A DNA stretch of 64,000 nucleotides, taken from the NCBI GenBank assembly GCA_022072225.1, contig JAJVIC010000009.1:403746-467745 (forward strand), given 5' to 3'. The position numbers were made by a program, and so were the translations under genes. This DNA is from Bacteroidia bacterium. Lineage in GTDB: Bacteria; Bacteroidota; Bacteroidia; SXHM01. A model generated the notes under the pieces. The model worked only from the letters and a program-made list of their open reading frames with translations, had not been told where the DNA came from and searched no databases. Below are positions 48,801-57,592 of this stretch, in pieces (the first letter of the stretch is position 1; every line of letters starts with the position of its first letter).

Positions 48801-48948
48801 CACTTCCGAATTGTTCAAATTCCTGAATGGTTGGACTTACTATACCTTCCAGACCTTGTCCGCTGGGCTGCGGGTTTATCCAGTTCTGGGCTGCCGGCTG
48901 GTGCAATATGCATACAGTAAAAAGCAGAATTGTTGAAATCGTTTTCAT
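45874..48948 (-). CDS. Secreted FG-GAP protein with cohesin-like and dockerin-like parts, T9SS sorting
   Basis: 1024 aa. Signal peptide MKTISTILLFTVCILHQPA. Residues ~30-440 hold FG-GAP-type propeller repeats (ISGDYAAVSAYGH, INGDYVVIGAPQS, ISGDRIICGAPNH and similar). A SprB-like repeat follows (ADGSADVTVIGGYYPINVTV). Residues ~545-660 resemble a cohesin domain, and around 676 and 738 two dockerin-type calcium loops occur (GDLNNDYQVNVADI; DGNGNGLIDLADQ). The end is a T9SS type A domain (FSVYPNPANESIVV … QKLIIQK). Having both cohesin-like and dockerin-like parts in one chain is unusual. Domain names are by pattern; binding is not shown. Confidence 0.85.
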   Translation of the reverse strand: MKTISTILLFTVCILHQPAAQNWINPQPSGQGLEGIVSPTIQEFEQFGSDVSISGDYAAVSAYGHDLDEQGLNPISGSGAVYIYKKAGGVWSMYQKIVAADRSQNLVFGMSVSINGDYVVIGAPQSTLDENGNNFLESSGAVYIFKLNNGVWEQQQKIVPIDRMEYDRFGEDCDIDGDYVVVRSNNVYDENGDNPMYQAGAAYVFKQTNGVWAQQQKIVPDDRAVEDGFAVSVAISGDRIICGAPNHELDASGNNSISDAGAAYIFKLNGTNWEQEQKLVNSDRHYTGWFGSSVDMEANYAVISATGNVTDANNQNPIEHVGAAYVFIHDQTGWIQQTKLVPDDRVPDNNFFGNDVAISGNYILIGMAQDDGDMNDFNRAGSAYLFMLNNGRWNQYEKLHSWFPFTDYFFGNAVAIDGLNIIIGEGGYSDFDLYNYIGAVYFFNPAPLALDVNSNAASCQNAADGSADVTVIGGYYPINVTVGSNTLTGSGTVYGLSAGNYSVTAVDFTGSTAGENISVGQGSGVCAGSIVLQSDESADYFDTITVSVSIADAANLFSVYGKLYFDSTLMYMLDYSEEGFFGTTNIITTPPVVLNGVIDFGVTKTVGQPGVNGSGAFFTFRFVLHDLPVNVPFNSLNPDSIATLFTLDNLTIYDAVGSLREVETPAPALTFLRYYIPVWPGDLNNDYQVNVADILPIGYFYNNEGPVRPNASLQWVAQPAQLWGFDRSFRNRSAYKTFADGNGNGLIDLADQSAIGFNLSRVHNFQLPVSIYREKGNSLPPLMAELTPEQLDSTQLPATLSIPVKIGSNSNPVNNLYGVAFDLLYEAAYVDTTTIQLDFSNSVFGTQNVDYIRIEDLHPGQGRLSIGLTRYNSTELFCAGDEVVTVTLTIKENVPTGWFKFITVPLDASNLTGDDIELGGWRDSVYIITPIPNAVAPVEKPAGFSVYPNPANESIVVNVQSLVNSTGILAIYSATGQLVHSENLFNNRQQVNVSGLSNGVYCAELKTEHWTASQKLIIQKSSGQ

Positions 48949-49181
48949 GATTGTTTCGGGTTTAATAAAACGTAGCTTTAAAATACAAAAATGCTACGGC
49001 AACAAACTATGAGTAATGACTTATCTCATGTTAAAGTATGACAGAAGGCATTAATTTGTTTTCAGAACATACACAGCCGGTCAAGAAGAAGCCGGTCTGC
49101 TTAGTTGTGCTTTTCAATACAGCTTTTTCGCGGGTTGTAATTTGTAATCACTGCCGGCTTATTCAGGCTTAATTTGCCCCT

Positions 49182-49210
49182 TGCCCGAAAAAAATATTTT
49201 TCTATATTTG
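49182..49210 (+). promoter_or_regulatory. Probable promoter of the BNR-like gene
   Basis: TATATTTG (49203-49210) fits TAnnTTTG; a TTG lies at 49182-49184, 18 bp upstream. The ATG is at 49237, 26 bases after the -7 element. Confidence 0.45.
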
Positions 49211-49236
49211 TTATTAAACATCTAAAAGCAACGTTT

Positions 49237-51549
49237 ATGAAAACATCTTTACGCCACCTGGTTAACACTATGTTTATTGCTGTTATAACACTGTTGTTAA
49301 CACCAACCCTGCAGGCTCAAAATCCCTTTTTCCACTATCCTGAAGGCGAAAAAGTAACCGGTGGGGGTGAATACAGAAATAACGAATCAGAAAATATATC
49401 CTACTACTCAACCTCTAATTGCCTCTATGTAAAAGACAGGGTACTTTTTTTAGGCACCTCCGAATATTTTTTACGTAAAATATTTTGTGCCCCCGAAGGA
49501 AAAAAAATAGTGAAAACCATTGCTTATTATACTTTTTTACCAAACAGTATTATTCCTTCATTCTACTACCTTGTGCTGCTTGACGATGGCAGCCTCTACA
49601 TTATTGATGCAGGCAGCGAAGAAATTCTTTCGCCCTATAACAACCTGCCCGGCATACCCAACCAAACCTATAAAGAACTGTTAGCCGGAACCCCCTTCGA
49701 CAGCCACCGCAGCAACCAGTCGCCCGTTATTTACGTGCTTAGCAGCGCTGCCGTTTTTGCCAGCCACGATTTTATGGCTACCTGGGCTGTTGATACCGTT
49801 GGCCTGGGAACCAACACCGTACGCGACCTTGAAACCGATACAGCTTACAACATTTACGCTGCCACTTCGGGCGGGCTCTTTAAAAAAGATTCAACAGGAA
49901 CTAATGATTGGGCAAGGGTAACAACTCTTGGCACACCCAACCTGCAACATGCATTTGCAGCTTATAACGGCCACCTCTATGCCAGCTCCTCCAACCGTAT
50001 CTGGAAAAGCACCGACAACGGCAGCTCCTGGAACCTTGATACCTTAGGAATCGGAACGCAGAAAGCCGAAGTCTTCCGCGATGATTCGCTCAACAACATG
50101 TATGTAATCATCAATACCGGCTTCAATTCAGGCAGCGGAAACAAAATTTACCGCAAGCTGTGGGGCAGCAACCAGTGGCAGCGGGTAGACCAGCCCATAA
50201 GCAACCTGCTTGACGATACCCGCTACCCTTATATTTTCAAAGACCTGACCTCAACCGATACCACCCTCATTGCGCTTACCAACTACGGAATCTATTACAC
50301 AAAAGATTACGGAGCCTCCTGGAACGAATTCAATAAAGGTCTTAATGCCAATACCTTTTCAGGCATGGTGTTCAACAACCAGCATCGGCAATTTCTGAGC
50401 ACCGGTAACGGAATTTTCATGCGCAACGAAAGCGATTCCGTATGGGTAAAATCTTTTCCGCAAAACGGAAGATTGCTCGGTGGCCAGCCTCTTTACCGCG
50501 ATAATGCAGGCAACCTTTATACGCTCGGAAAAGAACTGAGCACCGTGCCCGCTTACTCGCCCCGCATAACCTATAAAAGCACCGATGAAGGCCAAACCTG
50601 GAACCCCGATTCACTGGGGCTGTCAGCCATTGCCGCCAATTTCTCCTACAGCATCTGGTTGGTTGACCCGGCAGGAAATCAATACCTTGCCGTAACCGGT
50701 TCAGGTTCTCCCAACGCCATGCGCATGTATTCAAAGCAACCCGGACAGCCCTGGCAGGCAGATAACAATGGTTTTACCGGGGGCAACTACGACCAGCCCA
50801 CCGCCCTTGGCAGCGATAATGCAGGCAATATCTACCTCGGAAAATCAGGCAGCGCCAATTGCTGGAAACGCAACTCATCCGGCCTGTGGACCGATATTTC
50901 ATCAGGCCTGGGAACAGGAAACAGCCCCTATTCCTTCAGCGTAAACAGCAGCGGAACTCTGGTAGCAGGAACCAGCAACGGAGTTTACCAGTTCAACGGA
51001 ACTAACTCCTGGTCCGAAATAAGCCAGCCTGCTGTTAACGGTGTAATGGGCTCCAGCAATGCCTTTGCCGTTCACTTCGATAACAGCAATTACCTTTTTA
51101 CCTGCTATGCCAATTACGATAACAGCTTTAACGATTGGGCGGTAGATGTTTTCTCTACCAATGACCTTGGCAATGCATGGACCAATTACGGACTTGATTC
51201 CATTACCTATAAAATGTTTGTTTCGCATAACGATACCACTTACGGACTTAGCTACCAAAGCGGCATTTACTATTTCCTGAATGGAAATTTAACAACCGGT
51301 ATCAGCAATCAGCAACCCGCAAATACGCTGACCTTGTTTCCCAATCCTGCACACAACCAGGTAATAGTTGAATCCGGCATCAGCAAGGGACAATACACCC
51401 TCCGTGATGTAACCGGAAAACTATTGCTTACCGCTTCTGTCAATGCACCCCGCTTTTTAGCAGATATAAGCAGCCTCAGCAGCGGAGTATATTTCATTAC
51501 CCTTACCGGCAACGAACAACAATATACAGGCAAAATAATTAAAGAGTAA
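49237..51549 (+). CDS. Secreted BNR/sortilin-like propeller protein with T9SS sorting domain
   Basis: 770 aa from ATG 49237, which starts the signal peptide MKTSLRHLVNTMFIAVI (end near TLQAQN); an upstream ATG at 49174 is rejected because it adds a basic stretch before it. The body has repeated BNR-like turns: SSNRIWKSTDNGSSWNLD, GIYYTKDYGASWNEFNKG, RITYKSTDEGQTWNPDSLG, and VFSTNDLGNAWTNYG. These form a beta-propeller as in sialidase or sortilin-type proteins. The tail TLFPNPAHNQVIV … GKIIKE is a T9SS type A sorting domain. No sialidase catalytic residues are obvious, so it is probably a binding or structural protein. Confidence 0.88.
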   Translation: MKTSLRHLVNTMFIAVITLLLTPTLQAQNPFFHYPEGEKVTGGGEYRNNESENISYYSTSNCLYVKDRVLFLGTSEYFLRKIFCAPEGKKIVKTIAYYTFLPNSIIPSFYYLVLLDDGSLYIIDAGSEEILSPYNNLPGIPNQTYKELLAGTPFDSHRSNQSPVIYVLSSAAVFASHDFMATWAVDTVGLGTNTVRDLETDTAYNIYAATSGGLFKKDSTGTNDWARVTTLGTPNLQHAFAAYNGHLYASSSNRIWKSTDNGSSWNLDTLGIGTQKAEVFRDDSLNNMYVIINTGFNSGSGNKIYRKLWGSNQWQRVDQPISNLLDDTRYPYIFKDLTSTDTTLIALTNYGIYYTKDYGASWNEFNKGLNANTFSGMVFNNQHRQFLSTGNGIFMRNESDSVWVKSFPQNGRLLGGQPLYRDNAGNLYTLGKELSTVPAYSPRITYKSTDEGQTWNPDSLGLSAIAANFSYSIWLVDPAGNQYLAVTGSGSPNAMRMYSKQPGQPWQADNNGFTGGNYDQPTALGSDNAGNIYLGKSGSANCWKRNSSGLWTDISSGLGTGNSPYSFSVNSSGTLVAGTSNGVYQFNGTNSWSEISQPAVNGVMGSSNAFAVHFDNSNYLFTCYANYDNSFNDWAVDVFSTNDLGNAWTNYGLDSITYKMFVSHNDTTYGLSYQSGIYYFLNGNLTTGISNQQPANTLTLFPNPAHNQVIVESGISKGQYTLRDVTGKLLLTASVNAPRFLADISSLSSGVYFITLTGNEQQYTGKIIKE

Positions 51550-51569
51550 ACTATACATCCTTATACTCA

Positions 51570-51597
51570 CTCCTTATTTTAAGGAGGGGGCAGGGGG
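51570..51597. repeat. GC-rich palindromic repeat (second copy)
   Basis: CTCCTTATTTTAAGGAG (51570-51586) is a perfect hairpin, and the following GGGGCAGGGG continues identity with the copy at 45830. It lies between convergent genes at 51549 and 51601. Confidence 0.75.
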
Positions 51598-51600
51598 GGG

Positions 51601-53139
51601 TTATTTGTGCTTTTCAATATACTCGTTCAGAAAAGCTTTCAGCTCATCGTATTTTTCAGACATGGCTATCTGCGGCTTTTCAAGGGCTTCCATTTCCCTT
51701 ATTACATCTTCGGCTTCGCCACCCATGGTTGATATATAGTCGGCCCAGTTTTCGCAGGCATTAATAAAGTTCTTTACTGTTTTGTGGTAGCTAACAATGC
51801 GGTCATATACGGGTACTTTTCCGGCTGCAAACTCAAACTGTTTCAGTTCATTGTTATAAGCGTTCAGCTCGTTTTCAGCATTTTTACAATAGTTGTTTCT
51901 TATTTCCTGCGACCTTGAGAACCACTGCGAGCGGTTAATTTCTCCGCCCTGAACCTGCACGGTTGTTTTCAGGTATTCGTTCAGCGCAAATACCTTTTCA
52001 TACAGGGCTTTGTTGCGTTTAAAATACAGGTTCAGCAACTCTTTGCTCAGCGAATCTTTTTTTGTTTCGGCCAGCTGGTTCAGCTTCTCGGCCTGTTTGG
52101 CTTTCAGGGCAGCTTCTTCGGCCTGTTTCTGCTGCTGTATTTTTTTCTGCTCTTCATACTGCTGCTGTTCTTTTTCAGATTTTGTTTTTGCATCGGCTAT
52201 TTCATTGGGCTTAACAATAGCAGTGCCCTTGCGGTATTCTGTAGTGCCATCGGGCAGTATACATTCAAAATCGGCTATGGGCAGGTAACATTTTTTTACC
52301 TCTTTGTATTTGGGTTCAATAAAGTCGCCTTTATATACATAGCCGATTAAGCCCGCATTGTTTTTGGTTTCTATGTAAATGTTCTTGGTTTCGGAATAGC
52401 GGTCATAAGGCACTTCAACTCCGCTTTTGTGCAGGCACAGTACCTGGAAGCTTTCGCCCGTAAAGCGGTAGCGGAACGAGGTATAATCGTTATTCATCAC
52501 TATGGTTTTTCCCTGGGCATCAACCACTCCTCTAACGCCATTTAACAGCACGCCTACTACTTCATCGCATTTGCTGTTGTCAATCTTGCCCGCAGCATCT
52601 TCCTGGCAAATGGTAAACAGCGAGTCAAACTGGGGCGCTACATAATAATACTGTGTTGCAAAGCCCCACTTTCCGTTTTTTACAAAGGCCGTTCCCCCTC
52701 TGAAATTGCTGTTTATTATCTTTTCTTTTTCGGTGAATTCGTCCACCGCATTGGCCCATTTCTGGTTTTCTGTTAAGGGTATATTTTTTCTGCCCGAGTA
52801 GCGTTTAAACAGTTCAAACTGGGCGGGTGTAAGGTCGCTTACTACCAGTTCATGCGGATACCCTGAGTCATACAAATCCATCACCTGTCCGCGATAGCAA
52901 ACAAGGTAGCCACCGGTAGTGGTATAAAACTTATCACCTATTTTGCTAAGTCCGCCAAACCCTTCAATTTTATCGTACTTAGCCGGCACCATCCACTTTT
53001 TATCCATCATAACCCCATACAGGTTATTATCTTTTTTTATTTTCTGATCGTTCCAGAATTTTATTTCGTTCTGTGCGCTTGTCTTCAGCGAAACAAGCAG
53101 CAGTAGCAGCACAGTAAAGCGGAGATAAAACGTGTTCAT
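51601..53139 (-). CDS. Secreted protein with WG-like N-terminus and coiled coil, unknown function
   Basis: 512 aa. Signal peptide MNTFYLRFTVLLLLLVSLKTSA. Early motifs (NNLYGVMMDKKWMVPAKYDK, FVKNGKWGFATQYYYVAPQF, GVRGVVDAQGKTIV) match WG repeats, which form beta structures at the cell surface or periplasm. The second half is a long charged coiled coil (KSEKEQQQYEEQKKIQQQ, KLNQLAETKKDSLSKE). No T9SS tail is seen. It precedes the larger WG protein gene and may be functionally related. Exact role unknown. Confidence 0.78.
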   Translation of the reverse strand: MNTFYLRFTVLLLLLVSLKTSAQNEIKFWNDQKIKKDNNLYGVMMDKKWMVPAKYDKIEGFGGLSKIGDKFYTTTGGYLVCYRGQVMDLYDSGYPHELVVSDLTPAQFELFKRYSGRKNIPLTENQKWANAVDEFTEKEKIINSNFRGGTAFVKNGKWGFATQYYYVAPQFDSLFTICQEDAAGKIDNSKCDEVVGVLLNGVRGVVDAQGKTIVMNNDYTSFRYRFTGESFQVLCLHKSGVEVPYDRYSETKNIYIETKNNAGLIGYVYKGDFIEPKYKEVKKCYLPIADFECILPDGTTEYRKGTAIVKPNEIADAKTKSEKEQQQYEEQKKIQQQKQAEEAALKAKQAEKLNQLAETKKDSLSKELLNLYFKRNKALYEKVFALNEYLKTTVQVQGGEINRSQWFSRSQEIRNNYCKNAENELNAYNNELKQFEFAAGKVPVYDRIVSYHKTVKNFINACENWADYISTMGGEAEDVIREMEALEKPQIAMSEKYDELKAFLNEYIEKHK

Positions 53140-53180
53140 GGTCTTTAATAATTACAGTTTGTTATAGTTTTTTTTCCTGG

Positions 53181-55310
53181 TTAGTAATCTTCTCCCTCTT
53201 CTCCGTAATCAAAGGGGTTTTTGCCGCCTTTCAGTTCGGTGCCTTTTGCATCGATATGAAAACCTTCGCCATTCAGTTCTACGTTGGCAAGGCCGCCATA
53301 AAAGTTTTCGGCAAAATCATATTTAAGCGGTACAACCAGTTTGCCGGTTTTGTCTATGTAACCGTATTTACATTTCTGGTCGGGATACTCACCGGTACAC
53401 TTAAATACCAGAAGTAATCCTTCTGAAAATTGAGCCAGCAGGTCAACATCATATTCGGTAGTAAAAACTATTTTACCCGTTTTGTCAATAAAACTTTTTT
53501 TGCAGGGATAAGGGTATTCGGTAGAACAGCTGTGTTCAACGTAGGCCAGCCCTTCTGAAAATTCCCTGGCATTCTCATAAATAAGCGGAATAACTTCTTT
53601 TCCGGTCCGGTCTATAAAGCCGTATTTATCCTTAAAATTACTGTTTGGTTTATTTACCGATACCATGGCCAGGCCATCAAAAAATTCACCCATATCATCA
53701 TACTTAACAGGGCTTAGCTCCTTGCCGGTTTTATCAATGAGGCCCTTTTTTGTATAATAAAGTTGTCCTGTGTACTGCCCGGTTCTGTTGTAAACAACAG
53801 CAACGCCATTTTTAAAATCACTTGCTGAGTTATATTTGAATGGTATTACTTCTTTGCCGTTCACATCAATATAACCGTGATTAAACACAGAATTATAGTT
53901 CACTGATTTTACTTCGTCTTTAACATATACAGCAGCAAGCCCTTCCGAAAAAAGGTAATCATTCATATTACCCATTTTGTAGTATTTGTAGGGGATAACC
54001 AGCTTTCCGGCTTTGTTGATGTAGCCTACTTTATAATCTTCTGATTCCACCGGTGCGCGGTTGTAGCGGAAATCACCGGCATTGTAAAATGCGGGTGGTA
54101 TTACTTCCTTGCCGGTAATGTCAATATAGCCATACTTATAATCGCTTATAGATTCTCCGGTTCCTGAAGCAAGTACTGATACTACAGCCAGGCCGTCATA
54201 AAACGAACCTGCCGATACGTATTTTGCCGGCAGTTCAAGTACTGTTTTTCCGGTTTTGTCAATATAGCTGTATTTGCAATGCTCGCCATTTTCGTCACAA
54301 TCCGACTTAGCCAGCGCCACACCTTCCGAAAACTTTGATATTTCCGAAAATTTGTAAGGTGTAAGCTCTTTGCCTGTGCGGTCAATCAGTGCTGCTCCTC
54401 CCTGACCCCATACAGTTGCAACGCCTCCGTAAAATCCTTCAAAGTACTCGAACTTGGGTGCAAACAGTACTTCGCCCTTCAGGTTTTTGGCTCCCCATTT
54501 CTCAAACTTATCGCGGAACAGAATAATATCGGCATCCGGAAGTTCCTGCTCATATACTTTGTTGTAATCAATTACCTCGTTAGGGTCGGCCGGGGCGGGC
54601 TGCTCAGCCGCTATTTTTGCGGCTTCCTCTTCTTTTTTTGCTTTTTCTGCTACTAAATCCTTAGCTATATCTTCGGGGTATTTAGTATAGGCCGGATAAC
54701 CGGTTAATACAACTTTATCCAGTGCCAGCACCATTTTTTTATCCTTGGTAAATACCTGTGCATTTTCCCAGCGCAGGTATTGGGTCGATTGTGATTTTTC
54801 AAAATTATAGCGCATTACTTCTTTACCATTTATATAGCAACGAATGCTGCCTATACGGTATGAAAGCATCACCTTATTGGTGTCGGCATTTACCTGCGCG
54901 GTGCCCTCCATATAGGTTTTATCATCGTTGTAATTGGTCCATTTCCATTGTCCCAGCGCATTGTATGAAAACTTTAAGTAGAGGTAATTAAAACCAACCG
55001 ATATAAAAGCTTCCTTGCTGCCTTTTATTTTTATGATGGTAAATTCAAGATCACTGGCTTCTTTGGCATTGTTTTTTTCCTGGGGGTTGTTATAGGGGTC
55101 AAACCTGAAACCAAAATCAAGTCGAGCAGGAAGCATAGCCGGTTTTGCAATATAAAGCCCGTTTTCTATATAACATTTTACATATTCATCACCGGCAACA
55201 TACAGACGTTTATCGGGCTTGGTATAGTCTTCTTCAATTCTTACGCTGTATTCCTGTGCATAAAGCAGGGGAGTTATCAGTAATGCGGCAATAGTTAAAC
55301 GTAATTTCAT
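53181..55310 (-). CDS. Secreted WG-repeat protein
   Basis: 709 aa. Signal peptide MKLRLTIAALLITPLLYA. Residues ~20-210 are a beta-rich concanavalin-like part. From about residue 265 to the end come nine or more WG repeats, each ending in a phrase such as KYGYIDKTGKLVVPLKYD or HGYIDVNGKEVIPFKYN; their spacing is ~55-60 residues. WG repeats occur in many outer surface proteins of Bacteroidota and Leptospira; their ligands are mostly unknown. The C-terminus is acidic (NPFDYGEEGEDY) and no T9SS tail is visible. Probable promoter TAAATTTG at 55337-55344. Confidence 0.9.
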   Translation of the reverse strand: MKLRLTIAALLITPLLYAQEYSVRIEEDYTKPDKRLYVAGDEYVKCYIENGLYIAKPAMLPARLDFGFRFDPYNNPQEKNNAKEASDLEFTIIKIKGSKEAFISVGFNYLYLKFSYNALGQWKWTNYNDDKTYMEGTAQVNADTNKVMLSYRIGSIRCYINGKEVMRYNFEKSQSTQYLRWENAQVFTKDKKMVLALDKVVLTGYPAYTKYPEDIAKDLVAEKAKKEEEAAKIAAEQPAPADPNEVIDYNKVYEQELPDADIILFRDKFEKWGAKNLKGEVLFAPKFEYFEGFYGGVATVWGQGGAALIDRTGKELTPYKFSEISKFSEGVALAKSDCDENGEHCKYSYIDKTGKTVLELPAKYVSAGSFYDGLAVVSVLASGTGESISDYKYGYIDITGKEVIPPAFYNAGDFRYNRAPVESEDYKVGYINKAGKLVIPYKYYKMGNMNDYLFSEGLAAVYVKDEVKSVNYNSVFNHGYIDVNGKEVIPFKYNSASDFKNGVAVVYNRTGQYTGQLYYTKKGLIDKTGKELSPVKYDDMGEFFDGLAMVSVNKPNSNFKDKYGFIDRTGKEVIPLIYENAREFSEGLAYVEHSCSTEYPYPCKKSFIDKTGKIVFTTEYDVDLLAQFSEGLLLVFKCTGEYPDQKCKYGYIDKTGKLVVPLKYDFAENFYGGLANVELNGEGFHIDAKGTELKGGKNPFDYGEEGEDY

Positions 55311-55385
55311 TCTGTCGTTTTTTTAATGATTAAGTGCAAATTTATACTATTATAACAATACACTCATGCTTGTATTTATACCGGG

Positions 55386-55420
55386 CTCTTCCTGCTTATT
55401 TTAAGGAAGGGTAAGGGCTG
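55386..55420. repeat. Diverged third copy of the GC-rich palindromic repeat
   Basis: CTTATTTTAAGGAAGGGTAA (from 55395) resembles the cores at 45830 and 51571 but with substitutions. It lies after the stop of the 55427-55822 gene on the minus strand and may terminate it. Confidence 0.5.
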
Positions 55421-55426
55421 ATTAAA

Positions 55427-55822
55427 CTACTCTTTTTTGTAAACCACGCTGATAAAGGGCACATCAAAGCGCGGATGAAAATCAGCCACTACATCGCCCC
55501 AGGCAAATTTATCCACACCTCCTTTCAGCTTGTTTACCCAATCCGCCAGGCTTATTTCAAACCCTTCATCGCAACTGAAATCCATTGACAGCGATGAGGT
55601 TTTCAGTTTGTTATAATGCACCTCAATTTTAAAGGTTTTGTTTTCGGCTTTTATGCCGTGCAGGTAAAAACTGCCGAACATGCCGTTGTAGTGGTCTTCC
55701 TGTGTAAAGGGTATTTGCTTTTCGTTGAGTTGCTGTTTCAGTAACTCAACATCTGTTCCGGGTGCAATGGTAACAGGCCCGGGCAGGTGCAGGTTTCCGT
55801 TGCTGATGTCAATAAGGCTCAT
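55427..55822 (-). CDS. Small hypothetical protein (131 aa)
   Basis: 131 aa, no signal peptide. It begins MSLIDISNGNLHLPGPVTI, then NEKQIPFTQEDHYNGMFGSF, KLKTSSLSMDFSCDEGFEIS and ends FDVPFISVVYKKE: an alternating beta pattern. No family recognised. It starts four bases after the stop of the delta-60 gene (both minus strand), so they are cotranscribed. Codons look normal. Function unknown. Confidence 0.75.
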   Translation of the reverse strand: MSLIDISNGNLHLPGPVTIAPGTDVELLKQQLNEKQIPFTQEDHYNGMFGSFYLHGIKAENKTFKIEVHYNKLKTSSLSMDFSCDEGFEISLADWVNKLKGGVDKFAWGDVVADFHPRFDVPFISVVYKKE

Positions 55823-55826
55823 AAAA

Positions 55827-57377
55827 TTATTTTACAATTGTTATGGTTTGCACACCTTGCGCGGTTGTCAGTTGCAGCAGGTAGTTACCGCCTGCCAGCT
55901 CAGCCGGAAAGTTCAGCGTTTCGCTGTGCGGACCGGCTGTTCTCTTTTCGTTTTTTACAAATGTTTTTACCAGCGTACCCGCAGTGCTGTACAGTTCAAT
56001 GCTCAGCGTTTCATCGTTCAGCAAGGTATAGTTCAGTGTTTCGTTTTCGTTTACCGGGTTAGGGTATATAAGCGCAGCAGCAGCAGCGGAAAACTCAGCA
56101 ACACCCAGGTTAAGCCCTGAAAGGTAGCGGGCGGTAGCTATATCGTGTAAAGCCGAATAGGGCCCTGTTCCACCGGTAGCCACTATTCTTAAATCGGGCT
56201 GTATGGTAATATCGCTCAGTTCATTATTCACATTACCGTCAAAAGTGGTGGTGGTTATTCCGTTTGTGCCGAAGGTATTATCAAAACTTCCATCGTAATT
56301 CAAGCGCATCAGTGCAAAACTGCTGTGGAAATTAACGTTGGGATCATGGTAGTTGCCGCCCAGTATATATTTGCCGTCAGCCTGAAACTCAATATTATTA
56401 ACGGTATAATTATCAGTTCCTGCCAGTTCTGTTTTGCCCGAACCGTTTAAGCTTACATCCAATGTGCCGTTTGCATTGTAGCGAACCAGGGCAGATTTAT
56501 TTCCGCTGATACCTGCTACGGAAATTTTTCCGTCATCATGCAGATACAAACAGTAAGCGCGCTCATGTCCGCCTGCTATATCTGTATTTACCATGCCGTC
56601 ATTGCTGAAGGTATTATCCGGTGTTCCGTCTGAGTTATAGCGGAACAGCATGAAATCAATATCGGTAACATCGGGTGCATAATAACCGGCTATGAGTATT
56701 TTTCCGTCCGGCTGGCATGTGATTTCCAGAGCATAAGTAGATACATTGGCAACTTGCGTAACTATCAGGCCCGATGTTCCGAAAGTATTGTCAACACTGC
56801 CATCAGCATTAAACTGGGCAATAAAGGTATCTCCCCACGCATCGCCTGTAATTACTAATTTTCCTGATGGACTCAGGGTTACAGCCCGCAGATAGTCATT
56901 TGCAGTGCCGGGGTCAAAAAATACTTTGCCTGAATTACCGAAGGTGTCATCAATACTTCCATCGTTGTTCAGCCTTACCATACAAATATCGCTGTTGCCC
57001 GAATTAATATAATAATGTCCTGCCAGAATAATTTTTCCATCGCTCTGCAAAACCATATCCATGCAAAAATCATTATACAACGAACCGAAATTTACAGAGG
57101 TCATACCATCACCGCTGAAGGTATTATCATAGTTGCCATCGCTGGTATAGCGAATAATAACAAAGTCATGATCGCCCTGAATATAGGAGTAGCCTGCTAC
57201 CAGTATTTTTCCATCGGGTTGAACCACTATACTGGTTCCGTCATCTGTATCTGTATCAAAGAAGTCGGTTTTTTTACCATCACCGTTGAAATCGCTGTCC
57301 AGTGAACCCGGCTGCGCAAAGCAGTTTGCCGTAAACAATGAAGTAAGGGCAGCAGACAGGAGAAAATGTTTTTTCAT
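55827..57377 (-). CDS. Secreted delta-60 repeat protein with T9SS sorting domain
   Basis: 516 aa from ATG 57377, which opens the signal peptide MKKHFLLSAALTSLFTANCF; a longer frame from 57422 is rejected. About seven delta-60 repeats of ~50-55 residues follow, each with a phrase like VQPDGKILVAGYSY … YTSDGNYDNTFSGDG. They form a beta-propeller. The tail LIYPNPVNENETL … QTITIVK is a T9SS type A sorting domain. Such proteins are released or surface-bound; no catalytic residues are seen. A matching promoter lies just upstream. Cotranscribed with the 131-aa gene. Confidence 0.9.
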   Translation of the reverse strand: MKKHFLLSAALTSLFTANCFAQPGSLDSDFNGDGKKTDFFDTDTDDGTSIVVQPDGKILVAGYSYIQGDHDFVIIRYTSDGNYDNTFSGDGMTSVNFGSLYNDFCMDMVLQSDGKIILAGHYYINSGNSDICMVRLNNDGSIDDTFGNSGKVFFDPGTANDYLRAVTLSPSGKLVITGDAWGDTFIAQFNADGSVDNTFGTSGLIVTQVANVSTYALEITCQPDGKILIAGYYAPDVTDIDFMLFRYNSDGTPDNTFSNDGMVNTDIAGGHERAYCLYLHDDGKISVAGISGNKSALVRYNANGTLDVSLNGSGKTELAGTDNYTVNNIEFQADGKYILGGNYHDPNVNFHSSFALMRLNYDGSFDNTFGTNGITTTTFDGNVNNELSDITIQPDLRIVATGGTGPYSALHDIATARYLSGLNLGVAEFSAAAAALIYPNPVNENETLNYTLLNDETLSIELYSTAGTLVKTFVKNEKRTAGPHSETLNFPAELAGGNYLLQLTTAQGVQTITIVK

Positions 57378-57403
57378 GGTAAAATGTTTTATTGGTTCAG
57401 GCG

Positions 57404-57437
57404 CAAAGCTAACAAAACACAAAAACAGAGTGGCAAA
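57404..57437 (-). promoter_or_regulatory. Probable promoter of the delta-60 protein gene
   Basis: On the minus strand TAGCTTTG (57404-57411) fits TAnnTTTG, and TTTG (57434-57437) lies 22 bp upstream, an exact -33 match. The ATG at 57377 follows after 26 bases. Confidence 0.55.
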
Positions 57438-57592
57438 TAATCGGTTATGTTGTATTCTATGCGAAAATCAACTCTTCTTCACCCGGATAAACAATATAAT
57501 AATCAGCATTCAGTCCAATAACTATCCTGAAATGAATGTATTACGTTACAATAATAGTTATATCTTTATGCATAAATTAAACAGGCAATACC

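Noticed and set aside
51601-53139. T9SS sorting domain on the WG-like proteins (51601 and 53181 genes)
   Set aside because: Neither C-terminus has the FPNPxxxxxxV strand or the basic ending; they end in coiled coil or acidic residues.
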